Shown here: positions 1-6,578 of the stretch, piece after piece | Layout: each line of letters starts with the position of its first letter | Position numbering within the stretch: the stretch's first letter is position 1 | Assembly (NCBI GenBank): GCA_022561895.1 | Contig: JADFQH010000089.1 | Span: forward strand, 2,679-10,104 | Length of the DNA: 7,426 nt | DNA from: Methanobacteriota archaeon | GTDB taxonomy: Archaea > Halobacteriota > Halobacteria > Halobacteriales > Halalkalicoccaceae | Direction: 5' to 3' | Notes under the pieces: model-generated | Told to the model about the DNA's origin: nothing | The model's input: the letters and a program-made list of their open reading frames with translations, nothing else | The model's database searches: none | Made by a program: the position numbers and the translations under genes

Positions 1-46
1 CGAATACTACGGAGTCACAACTGCTGTGAACGTCTACTCGGAGAAA

Positions 47-56
47 ATACTTATCC
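47..56 (+). promoter_or_regulatory. Possible TATA box for the small membrane protein
   Basis: The stretch ATACTTATCC, preceded by the purine-rich GAGAAA that could serve as a TFB recognition element, is centred about 25 bases before the ATG at 77. This is the spacing expected for a leaderless haloarchaeal transcript. The surrounding DNA is AT-rich, so a chance match is possible. Confidence 0.25.
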
Positions 57-76
57 TACGAAATAAAATTATTCGT

Positions 77-301
77 ATGATATTCGGAACACAAATCGCG
101 TTCCTCTATCCTACGGTATTGTTGGCGGTACTGGGGATCGGCCATATAAAACGACCACAAACAATGTTTTATATCATCCATTTCCCCTTCGGAACGGCCA
201 AAGGCGGACTCACCAAGGAGGGAGAACAAACGTACTACTATCTCGGCATGTTCTATCTTCTTTTGGCAGGTCTCCTTGCGCTTCTCGTACTCATGCTATG
301 A
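77..301 (+). CDS. Small two-helix membrane protein, unknown function
   Basis: I do not recognise this protein. From the ATG at 77 it has 74 residues. A hydrophobic segment lies at about residues 7-22, a polar loop with Lys, Gly and Glu (KGGLTKEGEQ) in the middle, and a second very hydrophobic helix runs to the C terminus (about 54-73), so it should be a two-pass membrane protein. The start is uncertain. The frame is open to the left edge, with a GTG at 26, so the gene could be longer or cut by the window. I prefer ATG 77 because a TATA-like stretch lies 21-30 bases upstream, as in other leaderless genes here, and because the next codons start a membrane helix. Codon use (AAA, ATT, ATA, TTT) is clearly more AT-rich than in the downstream genes, which suggests a recently acquired or weakly constrained gene. 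It ends 118 bases before the epimerase gene; that gap holds nothing I can support. Confidence 0.5.
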   Translation: MIFGTQIAFLYPTVLLAVLGIGHIKRPQTMFYIIHFPFGTAKGGLTKEGEQTYYYLGMFYLLLAGLLALLVLML

Positions 302-419
302 CGGCCAGCCGTCTTCCGAGCAAGCTTCTTGTCTCCGCCCTCAGTAGCCAACGTATGTCGCCGAACAAAAGCGAGAGCAACACACCGAAGCCGAAAATCG
401 CGCTATTCGAGAAAGTGTC

Positions 420-1301
420 ATGAAAACAGCCATCGTCACCGGCGGGCTGGGCCACGCCGGAAAATGGGTCACAGACCGACTCGCACGCGAGGGCTGGCGG
501 GTGATCTGTGTCGATCTCTCCCATCCGGGCTGGCAGGCACAAGGAAAACGAGGAATCGAGTTTCGGGAGGGGGATCTCACCGAGCGCGCCGAGGCACTCG
601 ATCTCGTGGGCGAGTTCGATCCCGACGCAGTCGTTCATTTCGCGGCCTACCCATCGCCGACGCGCCATCCCAGTGGGAGAGTGTTCGAGACGAATACGAT
701 GAGCACGTATCACGTCCTTACTGCGGCCGGAAAAGTAGGTGCAAAAATCGTCTTCGCGTCGAGCGAGAGCACCTACGGTTTTCCCTTCGCCCGCGAGAAG
801 ACCCTGCCCGAGTCCCTACCGATCACGGAGGACCACCCCTTGCGCCCGGAAGATCCCTACGGGACCTCGAAAGTCATCGGTGAGGAAATAGGAAAAATGG
901 TCGCCCGACGGTACGACGTTTCAGTGGCGTCGATCCGCCCGTCATGGATTCAGGAGCCGGGGCAGTACCACTGTCGGGAGGGTCGGGATCTCGCCGACGG
1001 CGCGGGCAATTTCTGGTCGTATATTGATGTTCGGGATGTGGCGGGGATCGTTTCGGCGGCGCTCGAAAGCGAGTTCTCCGGCCACGAGGCGTTCCTCGCG
1101 GTCGCAAAAGAGAACTACCTTGACCGGCCGACTGGAGAGGCGATCGAGGACTTTTTCGGAGGGGTTCCCGAGAAATGTGATCTCGCAGGCAAAGAGGCGG
1201 CGTTCTCGACGGCGAAAGCCCGCGAGATGCTCGGCTGGGAGCCTGATCACTCGTGGCGCGAGGCCATAGACGAGAGCGTTTCGGTGGAACTCGTCGAATA
1301 G
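420..1301 (+). CDS. NAD-dependent epimerase/dehydratase, extended SDR family
   Basis: This 293-residue protein is a typical extended short-chain dehydrogenase/reductase, probably cytosolic. The N-terminal Rossmann fold has the TGGLGHAG dinucleotide loop at residues 7-14 and Asp32 at the end of the second strand, which favours NAD over NADP. GDL at 51-53 fits the adenine-contact position and HFAA at 73-76 follows strand four. The catalytic set is Ser115 (in SSESTYG), Tyr147 and Lys151 (in YGTSK). The C-terminal part carries WSYIDVRDVA, usual in sugar-nucleotide epimerases and uronate-dehydrogenase-like enzymes, and ends with the LGWEP element common in the family. Length is complete for the family. 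The substrate cannot be read from sequence; nucleotide sugars or sugar acids are likely. No glycosyltransferase or sugar-pathway neighbour narrows it. The upstream gap has no convincing TATA box; CCGAAAATCG at 391-400 is the best weak candidate. Confidence 0.88.
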   Translation: MKTAIVTGGLGHAGKWVTDRLAREGWRVICVDLSHPGWQAQGKRGIEFREGDLTERAEALDLVGEFDPDAVVHFAAYPSPTRHPSGRVFETNTMSTYHVLTAAGKVGAKIVFASSESTYGFPFAREKTLPESLPITEDHPLRPEDPYGTSKVIGEEIGKMVARRYDVSVASIRPSWIQEPGQYHCREGRDLADGAGNFWSYIDVRDVAGIVSAALESEFSGHEAFLAVAKENYLDRPTGEAIEDFFGGVPEKCDLAGKEAAFSTAKAREMLGWEPDHSWREAIDESVSVELVE

Positions 1302-1428
1302 TGTGCTGCGGGCGGAGACAGGTCTTCGGCCAGTAACGCTATTCTGTCAGACGATACGGGGCAGTAAGTGATCTGGAAGATACCCGGTTGAACAGCTTCA
1401 AGACGACCGCTGGCATACGAACCGACGA

Positions 1429-2322
1429 ATGAATCTCTCCCGCCGCGCGGTCATTGCAACCGGAATCATGGGGGCACTGGCCGGTTGTCTCGACGGGGCG
1501 GACACCGATATCGAACCGAGCGAACTCGAACCGGGACGAAACGAGATCCCGAGCGGCACCACCATCGACGGCGACGGCGAGACGATCCACGTCGATGAGG
1601 TTTCACCGGCGTTCCTCCGGCTCGCCGAGGGCTGTACCGTCAGAAACCTCACGCTCGTCGGCCATCGATACGACGCGATCGAGCGCGATGGCTACTGGGA
1701 TTTACCGGAAAACCAGAGCCCGTGGGAGGAAGCCAGCTGTGGGATCTGGATCGAAGGCGACGACGTCACGATCGAGAACGTCGCGTGTCACGGCTGGGCA
1801 CATGCCGGGATCGCGGTCGGCGAACAGGACGGGGAGAGTCTCCAGGGAATCGAGATCCGCGACAGCGTGTTCACTGAGAACAACGCCGAGGAGTTGGGCT
1901 ACGGCGCGGTCGTCTACAACGGTTACGCCGAGTTCGATGGCTGTTACTGGAACAACAACCGCCACGACGTCGCCGGCTCCGGTATCGAGAGCTGTGGCTA
2001 CGAGGTCCGGAACTCGGAACTCGGGCCGGAGGGACGTCTGTACGGCTTCGAGATGCACGAACCGGGCGGACACCACGTCAACGTCGAATCGACCACGTTC
2101 GCGGAAAAACGCGATCGTAACGACACTCCCGGAGCGCTGATCGTAAACCGGGGCACACCGATCGAAGAGTGTTTCATCGAGCGCAACTGGTTCCAGGGCG
2201 AGCTTACAACAAGTCTGACGGAGGGCGCTCGTGAGCGGTATCGCTTCGGAGAGAACCACGTTGGGCCCGACCCCCCGAGCGATTCCGGAATCGGCAGCCC
2301 GCGATCAGAGCGCGACGCTTAA
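1429..2322 (+). CDS. Tat-exported beta-helix lipoprotein
   Basis: This 297-residue protein starts with a haloarchaeal Tat lipoprotein signal: twin arginines at 5-6 (SRRAVI), a short hydrophobic stretch, and the lipobox LAGC with the lipidated Cys at position 20. It should therefore be exported folded and anchored on the outer face of the membrane. The mature part is acidic. From about residue 50 it shows short repeated strand patterns of the right-handed parallel beta-helix type, such as GIWIEGDDVTIENV and IEIRDSVFTEN, with asparagines and aromatics at turns. Such folds occur in pectate-lyase-like enzymes and surface polysaccharide binders, but I see no clear catalytic motif, so enzyme activity is unproven. 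Six further cysteines (69, 104, 120, 172, 189, 248) could form disulphides outside the cell. The gene is 127 bases after the epimerase gene, with no TATA box at the leaderless distance, so it may have a longer leader or be read from upstream. Confidence 0.8.
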   Translation: MNLSRRAVIATGIMGALAGCLDGADTDIEPSELEPGRNEIPSGTTIDGDGETIHVDEVSPAFLRLAEGCTVRNLTLVGHRYDAIERDGYWDLPENQSPWEEASCGIWIEGDDVTIENVACHGWAHAGIAVGEQDGESLQGIEIRDSVFTENNAEELGYGAVVYNGYAEFDGCYWNNNRHDVAGSGIESCGYEVRNSELGPEGRLYGFEMHEPGGHHVNVESTTFAEKRDRNDTPGALIVNRGTPIEECFIERNWFQGELTTSLTEGARERYRFGENHVGPDPPSDSGIGSPRSERDA

Positions 2323-2324
2323 CC
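2317..2324 (+). promoter_or_regulatory. Probable TATA box of nmd3, over the upstream stop codon
   Basis: GCTTAACC is centred about 26 bases before the nmd3 ATG, the normal spacing for a leaderless archaeal transcript. It includes the TAA stop (2320-2322) of the lipoprotein gene, so the promoter overlaps the end of the preceding gene. The match to a TATA box is moderate. Confidence 0.4.
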
Positions 2325-2346
2325 GATTTGATCGGGTAGATCAGTT

Positions 2347-3462
2347 ATGAGCCGATCCGCCTTCTGTCCTCGCTGTGGCGATCCCGTCGAGGACGCCGAG
2401 CGCCCGGAGCTGCCGGGTGCGCCCGCCGCCGGCGAGACGGGACTCTGTAATGTCTGTTACTTCGAGGACTTCGAACTCGTCTCCGCACCCGAGAAACTCA
2501 CCATTCGAGTCTGTGCCCGGTGCGGGGCCGTCCACCGCGGGAACCGCTGGGTCGATGTCGGCGCAGCCGACTACACCGACGTGGCGATCGACGCCGTCAG
2601 CGACTCGCTCGGAATTCACCTCGACGCCGAGGACGTGGCCTGGCAGGTCGAACCCGAGCAGGTAGACCAGAACACGATCCGAATGCACTGTCTCTTTACG
2701 GGAATCGTCCGTGGCGAGCCGGTCGAAGAGCAGGTCGTCGTCCCGACAACGATCTCGAGGGAGACCTGCACGCGATGTGGCCGTATCGCGGGCGATTATT
2801 ATGCGAGCGTCGTCCAGCTGCGAGCCAAAGACAGAGAACCGACGAGCGAGGAGCGCGAGGCGATAAAGGAGATCTCCCACGCCGTCGTCGAAGAGATGGA
2901 AGAAACCGGGGATAGGAACGCCTTCGTCACCGAGATCGACGACACCGCCGATGGTGTCGACGTGAAGGTCTCGACGACCAAGATCGGGAAGAAAATTTCC
3001 CAACGATTGGTCAACCGCTTTAGCGGGAGCTTCGACAGTTCGGAGACGCTCGTCACCGAGGACGAGGACGGCAACGAAGTGTACCGAGTTACCTACGCGA
3101 TTCGCTTGCCGCCGTTTACGAGAGGGGATATCATCGACCCCGAGGACGGCGAGGGACCGGTGCTCGTCAGAAGCACGCGCGGAACCGTAAAAGGCCAGCG
3201 CCTTACGACCGGCAAGCGCTACGAATCGAGTTTCGAGGAGGGCGATTCACCTGCTGCGCGCCGATTAGGGCGAGCGGAGGACGCCGAAGAAACGACGCTC
3301 GTGAGCGTCGAGGACGAGCGGGCCGTACAGGTGCTCGACCCGGAAACCTACGAGTCGAAGACGATCCCGCGACCGGACTTTCTGGATACCGAATCGGGAA
3401 TCGTGTCGGTGCTAAAGAGTCGTGCTGGACTGCACGCCGTGCCGGCGGACGGGCCGAAATGA
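2347..3462 (+). CDS. nmd3: Nmd3 family 50S ribosome biogenesis factor
   Basis: This 371-residue protein matches archaeal Nmd3. In eukaryotes Nmd3 binds the 60S subunit and acts in its nuclear export; archaea have no nucleus, so the role here is probably late 50S maturation or blocking early subunit joining. The N-terminal zinc region shows paired cysteines C7/C10 (CPRCG), C34/C37 (CNVC), C56/C59 (CARCG) and C141/C144 (CTRCG), as expected for the treble-clef zinc domains. The middle region is charged and likely helical, and RLPPFTRGD at about residues 252-260 begins the beta-rich C-terminal part, which resembles the small-barrel domains of the family. The ATG at 2347 is supported by a TATA-like box 26 bases upstream and by the CPRCG motif lying right at the N terminus. 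The last four bases overlap the next gene (ATGA), so translation of the two is probably coupled. Confidence 0.92.
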   Translation: MSRSAFCPRCGDPVEDAERPELPGAPAAGETGLCNVCYFEDFELVSAPEKLTIRVCARCGAVHRGNRWVDVGAADYTDVAIDAVSDSLGIHLDAEDVAWQVEPEQVDQNTIRMHCLFTGIVRGEPVEEQVVVPTTISRETCTRCGRIAGDYYASVVQLRAKDREPTSEEREAIKEISHAVVEEMEETGDRNAFVTEIDDTADGVDVKVSTTKIGKKISQRLVNRFSGSFDSSETLVTEDEDGNEVYRVTYAIRLPPFTRGDIIDPEDGEGPVLVRSTRGTVKGQRLTTGKRYESSFEEGDSPAARRLGRAEDAEETTLVSVEDERAVQVLDPETYESKTIPRPDFLDTESGIVSVLKSRAGLHAVPADGPK

Positions 3463-4496
3463 GCGACACACCCCTCGCCGCGATCGTCTCGAAAGAGAAT
3501 GGGCAGGAGGCGATTGCCGCACTCCGCGACGAAGGAATCTACGACGACTCCCGAAAACTCCGCGAGGCGGGCGATGGCGCGCTCGCGCTTCCGGTGAGCG
3601 CGCCGCCCGATGAGACCGAGGTTCACGAGGTGATCCGCCAGTCCGATCCCGAATCGCGCACGCGCGGACTGGATGACCTGCTCGCAGCGCGAGGCTGGAA
3701 CGACGAGGAGATCGCCCGCGCGCCCAAATCGTGGGCCGTCATCGGAACCGTGATCCTCGCGGATTTCGAGGGCTGTCCGCGCGAAGAGGAGGTCGGCGAG
3801 GCACTACTCTCGCTCCACGGCGGAGCCGATACTGTCATCGCGCGCGAGGGGATCTCGGGCGAGCACCGCGAGCCGTCGGTTCGGGTCGTCGCGGGTGCGG
3901 GCGATACGGAGACTGTTCACAAAGAACACGGGACGAAGTACGCGATGGATCTCGCACGGGTGATGTTCTCGTCGGGCAACAAGCGAGAACGCGCCCGGAT
4001 GGGCGAGATAGTCGAAAAAGGCGAGCGCGTCTTCGACATGTTCGCGGGGATCGGTTATTTCACGCTCCCGATGGCGCGGGCGGGGGCGCACGTCACGGCC
4101 GTCGAGCGAAACCCGGTTGCCTTTCAGTACCTGCTCGAAAACGCCGTCCTCAACGGTGTCGCGGAGCGAATCGATGCCTACCGGGCGGACTGTCGGGAGA
4201 TCGAAACCGAAGCCGACAGGATCGTGATGGGCTACTACGACGCGTCCGAGCCACGCTCGGAGTCCGAGGGGTACGAGTATCTCGATAGCGCGCTTCGTGC
4301 GCTTCGGGACGGTGGCGTGCTCCATATGCACGAAGCGACCCCCGAGGCCGAACTGTGGGAGCGACCCGTCTCGCGGCTCCGGGAGGCCGCGGCGAACGCG
4401 GGTCGGGAGATCGAGCTTCTCGATCGGCGGCGGGTGAAAAGCCACAGCGAAGGGGTATCCCATATCGTCATAGACGCCCGGATCAAGCGGCCGTAG
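3459..4496 (+). CDS. taw2: Taw2-like tRNA(Phe) wyosine aminocarboxypropyltransferase
   Basis: This 345-residue class I SAM-dependent enzyme belongs to the Trm5/Taw2 family. Taw2 transfers the 3-amino-3-carboxypropyl group of SAM to the wyosine precursor (imG-14) made from m1G37 by Taw1. An N-terminal RNA-binding region leads to the Trm5/Taw2 signature starting EHGTKYAMDLARVMFSSGNK (residues 156-175) and continuing RER. The SAM site follows: motif I VFDMFAGIGYFT at 191-202, Glu216 in VTAVERNP for the ribose, and Asp244 in YRADCRE. Motif IV reads MGYY at 257-260 where Trm5 methyltransferases have NPPY. Together with the MFSxGN signature this favours Taw2 over the m1G37 methyltransferase Trm5. 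The start overlaps the nmd3 stop by four bases, so the pair forms an operon joining ribosome assembly and tRNA modification. A Trm5-type methylation role remains possible but less likely. Confidence 0.8.
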   Translation: MSDTPLAAIVSKENGQEAIAALRDEGIYDDSRKLREAGDGALALPVSAPPDETEVHEVIRQSDPESRTRGLDDLLAARGWNDEEIARAPKSWAVIGTVILADFEGCPREEEVGEALLSLHGGADTVIAREGISGEHREPSVRVVAGAGDTETVHKEHGTKYAMDLARVMFSSGNKRERARMGEIVEKGERVFDMFAGIGYFTLPMARAGAHVTAVERNPVAFQYLLENAVLNGVAERIDAYRADCREIETEADRIVMGYYDASEPRSESEGYEYLDSALRALRDGGVLHMHEATPEAELWERPVSRLREAAANAGREIELLDRRRVKSHSEGVSHIVIDARIKRP

Positions 4497-4499
4497 CAG

Positions 4500-4506
4500 T
4501 TATTTT
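4500..4506 (+). promoter_or_regulatory. TATA box of the 26-residue peptide gene
   Basis: TTATTTT is centred 26 bases before the ATG at 4529 and starts four bases after the taw2 stop codon. It is the only AT-rich stretch in an otherwise GC-rich junction. The position predicts a leaderless transcript beginning at or next to the ATG. This is the main evidence that the small downstream frame is a real gene. Confidence 0.5.
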
Positions 4507-4528
4507 CGTTCGGTGGTTCCAGAACGAC

Positions 4529-4609
4529 ATGGACAGACAACAGGCGATCGCGCTCGTTCTCGTATTCCTCATGGTCGGCTCGCTGATCGGCGGACTTGCC
4601 CTCATCTAG
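4529..4609 (+). CDS. 26-residue hydrophobic membrane peptide
   Basis: The frame encodes 26 residues beginning MDRQQAIALVLVFLMVGSL: a short charged N terminus (Asp, Arg, two Gln) and then one unbroken hydrophobic helix to the C terminus. It should be a single-pass membrane peptide with almost no soluble part. The frame is open further upstream inside taw2, but that extension reads as Arg/Gly-rich out-of-frame translation. The ATG at 4529 sits at the leaderless distance from a TATA box, which fixes the start. The TAG stop at 4607-4609 shares three bases with the stop of the convergent helicase gene. I do not recognise a family. Haloarchaea do have many tiny membrane proteins of this form, and it could act as a partner of a membrane complex. 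A non-coding role of the transcript, antisense to the end of the helicase mRNA, is an alternative. Confidence 0.55.
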   Translation: MDRQQAIALVLVFLMVGSLIGGLALI

Positions 4610-6351
4610 CCGTCGCCCCATACGTCGCTCAGGGGATGGTTTTTCGGGGTCGAAGAGTCGTTCGAAGCCGGCTTGCTGGCGGTTCGCGTCGGTTCGGATT
4701 CGATCCGGGAGGAGGGAGAGCCAGCGCCCGCACTCGCCTCGAACGGCGGCAGCTTCGGTGTGTGCAGCCGATCGACCTGCGCCTCGAACCACAGCGGCAT
4801 ATCCCCCCGAGTGCGCTCGAACAGGTCGAGCAGGCTCGAATCCGCGAGATACGTCGCGCCGTAATCATCGGGCGAGCGAACCACGCGCCCGCAGGCCTGG
4901 ATCACGGTCCGAAGGGCGGCGCGGTGATACCACGACCACTGACCCTGCTCCAAGCGGTGGGCGACCCGCGAGTCGCGCGTGTTCAGATAGGGGGCCTTGC
5001 AGATCACCTGCCAGCGCGCCAGTTCGCCCGAGAGGTCGAGCGCTTCCTCCATTTTAACTGATAGAAATACGTCAGCCCCGTCGCTTTCCTTCCAGCCCTC
5101 CAAAACGGCGTTCCGGTCCTCCCGGTCGTGTGTGCGGATCCGAGAGCCGACGCCGAAATCGGAAAGGAGGGAGGCGAGGCGCTCCTGAATTGCATAGGAG
5201 TGAGCGTGAACGATCCCTTTTTCGTCGCTGTGTTTCGCCATGATCCGGACGAGGACGCGCGCGATCTTCGGGAGCGTCTCCTCGCGGTGGTCGTAGGTCA
5301 TCTTCCCCCGTGTCACGTCGTAGAGAGGCCGGTTCTCGACGGGAAAGGTGTGGCCGACGTCGACCAGCGCGACACGGTCGGGATCGAGACCGACGCCGCG
5401 ACAGAACGCCTCCTTGTTCAAAATCGTCGCAGAGAGGAGGGCAAACCGGTTCGCCCGCTTCCAAACCGTGTGCGAGAGGTAGCGCTCGGGGTTCATCGGC
5501 TTGATCGAGAGCGAGCGGTCCTCGCTCTGGTCGATCGCCCACGTCGTCGGGCTTTCCGGATCGCGGACGTCCTTGACGAACCAGTCGAGTTCGGAGGTGA
5601 GCTCCTGGAGGCGGTCGCGTTCGGCGGCTTCCTCGGGGGTGAGCTCCTCGCGTGCGAGCAGGTCGTCCTTCCTGCGGGCGCAGGTTTGAGAGAGCGACTC
5701 GGCGTAGCGAGCGGCGCGGTCGAGCGACGCTATCTCCGGCACGTCGAGATCGTCCCACATCGGCACGGTTCTCGGGTTCAGGTCGATCGTCGCGTACATC
5801 TCGGCCCACTCGGCTAATCCATGAGCTTCGTCGATCACGCAGACGTCGCGCGTCCTGAAGACCTCCGAGCCGGCGGTCTGCATGAAATAGGCGAGCGTCA
5901 TCGCGGCGATGGCTCGATTGGAGGCGATCGCGCGATCCGAGAAGTACGGACAGCGGTGTTTGACCGAACAGTCGTAGCCGCGTTCTCGCACGCAGGGCGC
6001 GCGATTTACTTTCGTATTTTCCTCGGTCGGGAGGATACAGGTGTAGTTTCCCTTCCCGCGGATGACCTGGAGGTCAGAAAGGAGCGCGTTTTCGGCTACG
6101 TCATCGAGTTGGGAGACCTGCGGCGTGGTGTAGTACGCGCCGGTGGCCTGCTTGGGTTCGGCTTCCTCGGCCGTTCTTGCGGCCCCGCAGATCGCGCGCG
6201 CGAGCAGCGACTTGCCGCTGCCGGTCGGCGCGCGCACGAGCACCACGTCGTTGCCGGCCTCGAACGCGGCGCGGATATCTCGCAAGGCCTCGCGCTGGTT
6301 GCCCCGATAGGAGGGCGCGGGGAACTCGCGCTCGATGCGGGCGGGCTGCAC
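4606..6351 (-). CDS. Rad3/XPD/DinG-like Fe-S ATP-dependent DNA helicase
   Basis: This 581-residue protein is a superfamily 2 helicase of the XPD/Rad3/DinG group, which unwinds DNA 5' to 3' in repair or in resolving blocked structures. The ATP site shows Walker A APTGSGKS at residues 41-48 and the DEAH box VIDEAH at 172-177. Between them C105, C120, C128 and C134 have the spacing of the 4Fe-4S cluster that defines the group. Motif III is SAT at 307-309 and motif VI is QACGRVVRS at 485-493. Motif V reads MEEALDLSGE, where most relatives have EG followed by hydrophobic-D. The last 50 residues are a Ser/Pro/Thr-rich tail, probably disordered. The start is a GTG at 6351: it lies just before the conserved YRGNQREAL (Q-motif-like) segment, the next in-frame ATG is residue 151, and a TATA-like box lies 28 bases upstream. 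A specific repair pathway cannot be assigned from sequence. Confidence 0.9.
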   Translation of the reverse strand: MQPARIEREFPAPSYRGNQREALRDIRAAFEAGNDVVLVRAPTGSGKSLLARAICGAARTAEEAEPKQATGAYYTTPQVSQLDDVAENALLSDLQVIRGKGNYTCILPTEENTKVNRAPCVRERGYDCSVKHRCPYFSDRAIASNRAIAAMTLAYFMQTAGSEVFRTRDVCVIDEAHGLAEWAEMYATIDLNPRTVPMWDDLDVPEIASLDRAARYAESLSQTCARRKDDLLAREELTPEEAAERDRLQELTSELDWFVKDVRDPESPTTWAIDQSEDRSLSIKPMNPERYLSHTVWKRANRFALLSATILNKEAFCRGVGLDPDRVALVDVGHTFPVENRPLYDVTRGKMTYDHREETLPKIARVLVRIMAKHSDEKGIVHAHSYAIQERLASLLSDFGVGSRIRTHDREDRNAVLEGWKESDGADVFLSVKMEEALDLSGELARWQVICKAPYLNTRDSRVAHRLEQGQWSWYHRAALRTVIQACGRVVRSPDDYGATYLADSSLLDLFERTRGDMPLWFEAQVDRLHTPKLPPFEASAGAGSPSSRIESEPTRTASKPASNDSSTPKNHPLSDVWGDG

Positions 6352-6376
6352 TACATGAATGGGCGCGTGCGAGGGA

Positions 6377-6382
6377 CCTAAA
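6377..6382 (-). promoter_or_regulatory. Possible TATA box of the helicase gene
   Basis: Read on the minus strand, TTTAGG is centred about 28 bases upstream of the GTG at 6351, in the 45-base gap after the small membrane protein gene. It fits a leaderless start at the GTG. The match is modest, and read-through from the upstream genes could also supply the helicase. Confidence 0.35.
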
Positions 6383-6396
6383 CCCGACGATCGAGA

Positions 6397-6573
6397 TTAC
6401 GCCCCGATCCCGAGAACCGTCACCGTAACGAGGGTGATCGCACTGAGAATGACCAGCGTCACGCCGCTGATGAAGATCCACGCGACCGCCGCGCTCGCGA
6501 GGTTTTCGAGCGACCAGCGCGGCCCACTGTCGTACTCCGGGTCGAAGATCGGTTCGCCGTCGTCAATTGCCAT
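6397..6573 (-). CDS. Single-pass small membrane protein, unknown function
   Basis: The product has 58 residues. The first 18 or so are acidic and Pro-rich (MAIDDGEPIFDPEYDSGPRW), followed by a continuous hydrophobic segment from about residue 26 to the C terminus with a Gly-rich end (LGIGA). This predicts one membrane helix with a short acidic N-terminal tail. The ATG at 6573 is chosen because a strong AT tract lies at the leaderless promoter distance. The frame extends upstream to 6699, but that extension crosses the promoter and the preceding gene and reads as non-protein. The gene lies between the zinc-finger gene and the helicase gene on the same strand, with gaps of 46 and 45 bases. Its TAA stop is in frame with the helicase start. 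I do not recognise the family. Its function may be unrelated to the helicase. Confidence 0.72.
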   Translation of the reverse strand: MAIDDGEPIFDPEYDSGPRWSLENLASAAVAWIFISGVTLVILSAITLVTVTVLGIGA

Positions 6574-6578
6574 ACACG

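Noticed and set aside
1302..1428. A possible RNA gene or terminator between the epimerase and lipoprotein genes
   Set aside because: No tRNA-like cloverleaf, stable long hairpin or T-run was visible by eye.
1702..2259. A 185-codon minus-strand frame opposite the lipoprotein gene
   Set aside because: The plus-strand protein has a signal peptide and repeat structure; the antisense frame shows neither and follows codon bias.
2341..3003. A 220-codon minus-strand frame opposite nmd3
   Set aside because: It lies across the conserved zinc motifs of Nmd3 and has no promoter or family features of its own.
3804..4463. A 219-codon minus-strand frame opposite taw2
   Set aside because: Arg/Pro/His-rich translation without motifs; the plus strand holds a clear SAM-dependent enzyme.
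4355..4609. An 84-residue version of the small peptide starting inside taw2
   Set aside because: The added N terminus is out-of-frame taw2 sequence, and the TATA box at 4500 supports the start at 4529.
5128..5817. A 229-codon open frame on the plus strand opposite the helicase gene
   Set aside because: The opposite strand encodes a helicase with all motifs in order; this frame has no recognisable domain and is a mirror of GC-rich codons with strong third-position bias.
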